This document shows positions 22,036 to 25,932 of a stretch of 25,932 nucleotides of DNA, one piece after another. How positions within the stretch are numbered: the stretch's first letter is position 1; each line of letters starts with the position of its first letter. Under the pieces are notes generated by a model. The model was not told the origin of the DNA and did not search any database. It was given only the letters and a program-made list of their open reading frames with translations. The position numbers and the translations under genes are program-made. The stretch is from a virus. The stretch is taken from positions 1 through 25,932 of IMG/VR virus record IMGVR_UViG_3300010368_004331; one strand, written 5' to 3'.

Positions 22036-23022
22036 ATGAGCATTGTTAGTGACGTATTATTATCATACCTTTCTGGAAAACAAAAGCAAACTCCAAGCGG
22101 GTGGCTTGCAGTCAATGCACCATGTTGTATTCACAATGGTGAGTCTGCTGACACAAGAAATCGTGGAGGCATAATCCAAGAAGGTGATGTTATAAGCTAT
22201 CACTGCTTTAATTGTGGATACAAAGCAAGCTGGCAACCTGGAAGACACATCAGCTACAACTTACGCAAGCTCTTTGAATGGTTTAATGTTCCTGACGATG
22301 TTATCAATAAAGTTGCACTGGAAGTATTAAAAATAAATGAAGGTATTGAAGTTACTGAACGTATTCTAAATATACCTGAATTCTCTTCAGTCCAACTACC
22401 AGAAAATTCTATAGAAATTTTAGACGACCCGTGTGACACTGATCAACACTCACTTGCTGTAAAGGATTATATGGCTGGTAGGAAATTGTGGTTAAACGAC
22501 GGATACAAATATTTTTGGAGTCCCAAGTTTGGGTACAGGGACAGACTTATTATACCATTTTATTATCAAAAAAGAATAGTAGGATGGACTGCTAGGACCA
22601 TAGCCAAGGATAAAAATCCCAAGTATCTAACTGAATCACAACCAGGGTTTGTGTATGGCCTGGATGAACAAGGACATAATAAAGTTTTTGCAATCGTTGT
22701 CGAAGGACCCATTGATGCAATTCATATTGACGGTTGTGCATTACTACGAAGTGAGATAAATGATCAGCAAGCATACCTTTTAAACAAATTAAATAGAGAT
22801 ATCATTGTATTGCCAGATAGAGATCGTGCTGGAAGCAAATTGGTCGAACAAGCTATTGACAGAGGATGGCACGTTAGTATGCCTGAATGGGAACCTGGTA
22901 TCAAAGACGTTAATGATTGTGTTAACAAACACGGAAAACTATATACATTGCATAGTGTGGTGAGTGCGGCTGAAAGCAGTCCACTTAAAATCAGACTAAG
23001 AGCAAAAAAATGGTTTGGTTAA
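22036..23022 (+). CDS. 61: DNA primase gp61
   Basis: A 328-residue protein. The zinc-binding region has C30, C31, H33 and C57/C60 (CFNCGYKASW), and the TOPRIM domain has E223 in VVEGPIDAIHIDG and D261/D263 in VLPDRDRAG. It makes RNA primers for the lagging strand in complex with gp41. There is no Shine-Dalgarno before the ATG. The gp41 gene follows after a 69-base gap. Confidence 0.9.
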   Translation: MSIVSDVLLSYLSGKQKQTPSGWLAVNAPCCIHNGESADTRNRGGIIQEGDVISYHCFNCGYKASWQPGRHISYNLRKLFEWFNVPDDVINKVALEVLKINEGIEVTERILNIPEFSSVQLPENSIEILDDPCDTDQHSLAVKDYMAGRKLWLNDGYKYFWSPKFGYRDRLIIPFYYQKRIVGWTARTIAKDKNPKYLTESQPGFVYGLDEQGHNKVFAIVVEGPIDAIHIDGCALLRSEINDQQAYLLNKLNRDIIVLPDRDRAGSKLVEQAIDRGWHVSMPEWEPGIKDVNDCVNKHGKLYTLHSVVSAAESSPLKIRLRAKKWFG

Positions 23023-23040
23023 AGTATAATTACAAAGTAG

Positions 23041-23061
23041 TCAGCAATTCTTGATTGCTGA
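23041..23061 (+). repeat. Inverted repeat between gene 61 and gene 41
   Basis: TCAGCAAT and ATTGCTGA form an 8-bp stem with a 5-base loop. It is followed by AAAAAC rather than a T-run, so termination is doubtful. A weak extended -10-like TGTTAAATT (23078-23086) lies between it and the ATG at 23092. Confidence 0.45.
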
Positions 23062-23091
23062 TAAAAACTATTGAAAGTGTTAAATTAATTT

Positions 23092-24516
23092 ATGAGTACA
23101 AGACAAAATACAGATTATGGTATTGATATACAAAGGGTATATCTTGAAATGATGCTAACTGACGCTGAGACATTTGTTAGATGTCAGAGCGTTTTTGAAC
23201 CTGAATCGTTTGATCGCAGACTGCAACCAGCGGCAAAGTTTATTAACGACTATGTTGCTGATCACAATGCCATGCCATTGTTTGAAATGGTAAACGCTGC
23301 AACCCATTGCGATTTAAAAGATCCGGGTTCGTTGCAAGAGCAGCATTATGACTGGTTGTTGGCTGAGTTTGAAACCTTTGCCAGACACAAAGCACTTGAA
23401 GCTGCTATTTTGAAAAGTGCAGACTTTCTTGAAAAGGGTGAATATGGTCCTGTTGAAGACCTGATCAAGAAGGCAGTACAGATTGGGTTGCAAAAAGATC
23501 TGGGAACAGATTACTTTAAGAACCCCAGAGAACGCCTGGATGCAATCAAAAGTACAAACGGTCAGGTCAGCACTGGTTGGGCCAGCCTTGATAAAAAACT
23601 GTTTGGTGGATTCAACCGTGGCGAGCTTAACATCTTTGCTGGTGGTTCAGGTGCTGGTAAAAGTTTGTTCTTGGCAAATCTGGGTGTAAACTGGGCACTA
23701 ATGGGCATGAATGTTTTATACTTAACATTCGAACTTAGTGAAAACCTGGTGAGTATGCGTATTGACAGCATGGTTACTGGAATTGGCACCAGGGATGTTT
23801 TCAAGAACATTGATGATGTTGAAATGAAAGTGAAAATGATTGGCAAGAAAAGCGGTGCTTTCCAGGTCAAATACATGCCCAGTGGTAAAACTGCAAATGA
23901 CCTGCGCAGTTACATCAAAGAATATGAAATTAAAAGTGGCAAGAAGTTGGACGTTATCCTGGTGGATTACCTGGATTTGATGATGCCCATGGCTGTAAAA
24001 GTTAGTGCAGAGAATTTGTTTGTTAAAGACAAATATGTAAGTGAAGAACTACGCAACCTATCAATGGAATTGAATACGGTGTTTGTCACAGCCAGCCAGC
24101 TCAACCGTGGTGCTGTTGAAGAAATTGAATACGACCACAGTCACATCAGTGGTGGTATCTCAAAGATCAACACTGCTGATAACTTGTTTGGTATCTTTAC
24201 AAGCAGAGCAATGAGAGAGCGTGGGCGCTATCAGATACAGTTGATGAAGACCAGAAACAGTAGTGGTATCAACAGTAAAATTGATCTAGAGTTTGACATT
24301 GATACACTGCGCATCAGTGATTGTGAACAAGAAGATGACGAGGCACCAACAGCCAGCAGCAACGGTAGCAGCATTGTTAATGCCCTCAAGCGTAACACTG
24401 GGGTAAACACAACACAGCAGACACCTGACGCTGGCAGTGCAGCACCAAAGATTCGTGCAGAAACTGAATCAACAAAGCTGAGACAGTTCCTGAATAACTT
24501 GGGTGGTGACAGTTAA
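23092..24516 (+). CDS. 41: Replicative DNA helicase gp41 (DnaB-like)
   Basis: A 474-residue hexameric helicase that unwinds the fork for the phage polymerase and binds primase. The Walker A is GGSGAGKS (184-191), the Walker B strand is VILVDYLDLM, and FVTASQLNRGAVEE is the conserved motif before the SHISGG arginine/DNA loop. The N-terminal part (1-150) is helical as in DnaB. The C-terminal 60 residues are low-complexity Ser/Thr/Ala with a final KLRQFLNNLGGDS that may be a partner-binding tail. It overlaps the minus-strand gene by 4 bases. Confidence 0.93.
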   Translation: MSTRQNTDYGIDIQRVYLEMMLTDAETFVRCQSVFEPESFDRRLQPAAKFINDYVADHNAMPLFEMVNAATHCDLKDPGSLQEQHYDWLLAEFETFARHKALEAAILKSADFLEKGEYGPVEDLIKKAVQIGLQKDLGTDYFKNPRERLDAIKSTNGQVSTGWASLDKKLFGGFNRGELNIFAGGSGAGKSLFLANLGVNWALMGMNVLYLTFELSENLVSMRIDSMVTGIGTRDVFKNIDDVEMKVKMIGKKSGAFQVKYMPSGKTANDLRSYIKEYEIKSGKKLDVILVDYLDLMMPMAVKVSAENLFVKDKYVSEELRNLSMELNTVFVTASQLNRGAVEEIEYDHSHISGGISKINTADNLFGIFTSRAMRERGRYQIQLMKTRNSSGINSKIDLEFDIDTLRISDCEQEDDEAPTASSNGSSIVNALKRNTGVNTTQQTPDAGSAAPKIRAETESTKLRQFLNNLGGDS

Positions 24517-25932
24517 AAGTCTGGTTTGTCGTAAAGCTGGCTTTGTTTTTTCTTTATGACTTCTGGCTCTTCAACTTTAACACCTGCATTGGCCAAGTAT
24601 TTTCCAGCAACCCAGAATGGGAAGTTAATAGCCTTGGCCAATATACCAAAGCTCTTGGAACTGATATAATTATCAGCAAATGCCTTGTTTAATAATGGCT
24701 CTACAACGGCATCATTTGTGCTCTTGATCATTATCTGTTCCCAGGCATTTTTCTCTTTTGGTGTTAGTACTTGCTGGCCTTTGTAAGGCTTGAAGTCTGG
24801 ACTAGGCGTTGACACGGATCCCTGTTGCTGAGTTGGAGTATCATATTCATCAGCACCTTCAATACTGATGCCCAAATCTTCAAGCATACCAGTTATGTCA
24901 GCAATTGTTTGATCGCTGGTCACATCAGGTGGCATAAGTGCATCCATTTGTGCTTGCGTAACGGTGCCAGTTGCTTTTGCTGCCTTAAGGAATTTATTAA
25001 CCTTGCTTGCACTTGGAGTATATGTCTTCTCAGGTTTCTTAGCTGGAGTAGCAACGTCGTCTGGTTTCCAATCATCAAGATCTTCAAAGTCAGCGTCTAT
25101 AATATCATCATCAACATGTACAAAGGGTGCTTCTTCATCAGCATCCTCAGCTTTTTCAACTACACTAACACCCAGCTCGGATAGCATTTCAATAAAGTCT
25201 TCAATATATTCTGCTTCAGTGCCTGGCGGAAATACTTCGTTAAGATCAGCGTAGGTTACAAACCCTTGCTTTTTACCAAGAGCTGTTAGTTCTTTGACTT
25301 TGATAGCATCCAGTTTTTTATTACCATTATCAGCATTCTTTGTAACATTGTTCAGTAATGTCAGATTAGATTTTTTAAAGTCAAAACCACCCAGGTTTGG
25401 AAGTCCGACATCAACAGTTTTGGAACTGCTCCAGACGTAATCCACAACTCCCACCATTCCCATAAATGGCGAACTGGCATCCAATATAGCAACTTTATCA
25501 CCTTTGGCAAGATCTGTGGTTTCAGCAGTGGGCAACTCAATCTTTTTAACTTGATCTATTGATACGTCACTCAGTGTATCAACATTTGTTTCATCTATAA
25601 TTTTTACAGTTATTGTTTCTGTCCCACCTTCAGAAACCACTCCTATTTTTCCAACGTTGTCACCATCAATAAATTCAACGCCCTGTCCAGCTCTGAACTT
25701 ATTTTTATTTTTCTCTTTGGTTTCATCGCTTTCTTCATAATGCCCATTCAGAAATGCACGAACTTCTGATTCATACTTGGCATTGATTGCATAATAATCA
25801 CCTCTGATTACAACTTCATGTTTGATTTCAATTGCTTTTTCAATATCATTCCAGAAGAATCCCAGATTTTTTACAACATTTTCTGGAGTCATAAGATTGT
25901 TGATGTCTGTAAAAATATCGTATTTCTTATCT
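24513..25932 (-). CDS. Protein with two KOW-like segments and two sigma-70 region 1.1-like domains (partial, open at right edge)
   Basis: The frame stays open to the window edge upstream of the ATG at 25892 (readable as ...YDIFTDINNLM), so the true start is probably outside. Numbering from M25892: residues 66-120 and 127-181 are SH3/KOW-like (FRAGQGVEFIDG; DLAKGDKVAILDA, then MVGVVDYVW). Residues 197-252 (GKKQGFVTYADLNEVFPPG, then YIEDFIEMLSELGVSVVE) are a clear match to RpoD region 1.1 (compare GKEQGYLTYAEVNDHLP...IEDIIQMINDMGIQV in E. coli). An acidic linker (about 249-275) follows. Residues 297-352 (AKATGTVTQAQMDALMPPD, then IADITGMLEDLGISIE) are a second, more divergent copy. No region 2 or 4 is present. 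It may act on host RNA polymerase, or be a virion protein reusing the fold. Confidence 0.75.
   Translation of the reverse strand, partial: DKKYDIFTDINNLMTPENVVKNLGFFWNDIEKAIEIKHEVVIRGDYYAINAKYESEVRAFLNGHYEESDETKEKNKNKFRAGQGVEFIDGDNVGKIGVVSEGGTETITVKIIDETNVDTLSDVSIDQVKKIELPTAETTDLAKGDKVAILDASSPFMGMVGVVDYVWSSSKTVDVGLPNLGGFDFKKSNLTLLNNVTKNADNGNKKLDAIKVKELTALGKKQGFVTYADLNEVFPPGTEAEYIEDFIEMLSELGVSVVEKAEDADEEAPFVHVDDDIIDADFEDLDDWKPDDVATPAKKPEKTYTPSASKVNKFLKAAKATGTVTQAQMDALMPPDVTSDQTIADITGMLEDLGISIEGADEYDTPTQQQGSVSTPSPDFKPYKGQQVLTPKEKNAWEQIMIKSTNDAVVEPLLNKAFADNYISSKSFGILAKAINFPFWVAGKYLANAGVKVEEPEVIKKKQSQLYDKPDF

Noticed and set aside
23041-23061. Terminator between gene 61 and gene 41
   Set aside because: The 8-bp stem is followed by A residues instead of T, and both genes form a known functional pair that is normally co-expressed.
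1-25932. tRNA genes, CRISPR arrays or IS elements
   Set aside because: I found no cloverleaf-like intergenic stretch, regularly spaced repeats or transposase-like frame; the longest gaps are under 150 bases.
1-25932. Cyanophage host assignment
   Set aside because: The gene set overlaps with cyanophages, but no photosynthesis genes are seen in this window and the region 1.1-like domains resemble proteobacterial RpoD, so a cyanobacterial host is not supported here.

Overview
The window reads as part of the genome of a T4-like (straboviral/myoviral) marine phage. The evidence is a set of T4-type hallmark proteins: large terminase gp17, gp32 single-strand binding protein, UvsX, UvsW, primase gp61 and helicase gp41. 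The DNA is A+T-rich, genes are tightly packed with many ATGA/TAATG overlaps, and copies of the T4-type late promoter box (NATAAATA) are present. Gene content resembles T4-like phages of marine bacteria. A protein at the right edge carries domains that look like proteobacterial RpoD region 1.1, which leans towards a marine alphaproteobacterial host (for example SAR11-like) rather than a cyanobacterium; this is an inference.

Layout. (1) 1-2473: a fractured terminase gene. The N-terminal TerL fragment ends in a short split-intein half, a free-standing HNH endonuclease gene follows, and a second ORF carries the other intein half and the rest of TerL. The break lies inside the Walker B motif. (2) 2486-4612: a large unknown phage protein. 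(3) 4744-7596: recombination genes gp32, uvsX, a small acidic ORF and a UvsY-like gene. (4) 7654-14351: a surface-glycan island of nine genes: a cytidylyltransferase-cupin fusion, three GT-A-type glycosyltransferases, three related capsule-type proteins, a methyltransferase and a sulfotransferase. (5) 14369-17057: an unknown protein with a possible HARP-like segment, overlapping uvsW. (6) 17060-20836: small conserved phage genes including a peptide deformylase and a condensed DnaE-like protein with the three catalytic Asp positions of PolC/DnaE enzymes. (7) 20826-22001: a minus-strand unknown gene and a late-promoter virion-like gene. (8) 22036-24516: primase and helicase. (9) 24513 to the right edge: a minus-strand protein, open at its start, with two SH3/KOW-like segments and two copies of sigma-70 region 1.1 but no DNA-binding sigma regions.

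How it works together. The replication and recombination genes follow sigma-70-like early/middle promoters, of which four convincing -35/-10 pairs are visible. Virion and packaging genes follow T4-like late boxes. Several promoters are spaced so that the predicted +1 falls on or within a few bases of the ATG, with no Shine-Dalgarno sequence, suggesting leaderless mRNAs. The glycan island probably modifies the host surface or phage glycans. The most unusual items are the fractured TerL with its split intein, the double region-1.1 protein, and the mini-DnaE. No tRNA, rRNA, CRISPR array or IS element was seen, and no gene-free stretch exceeds 300 bases.
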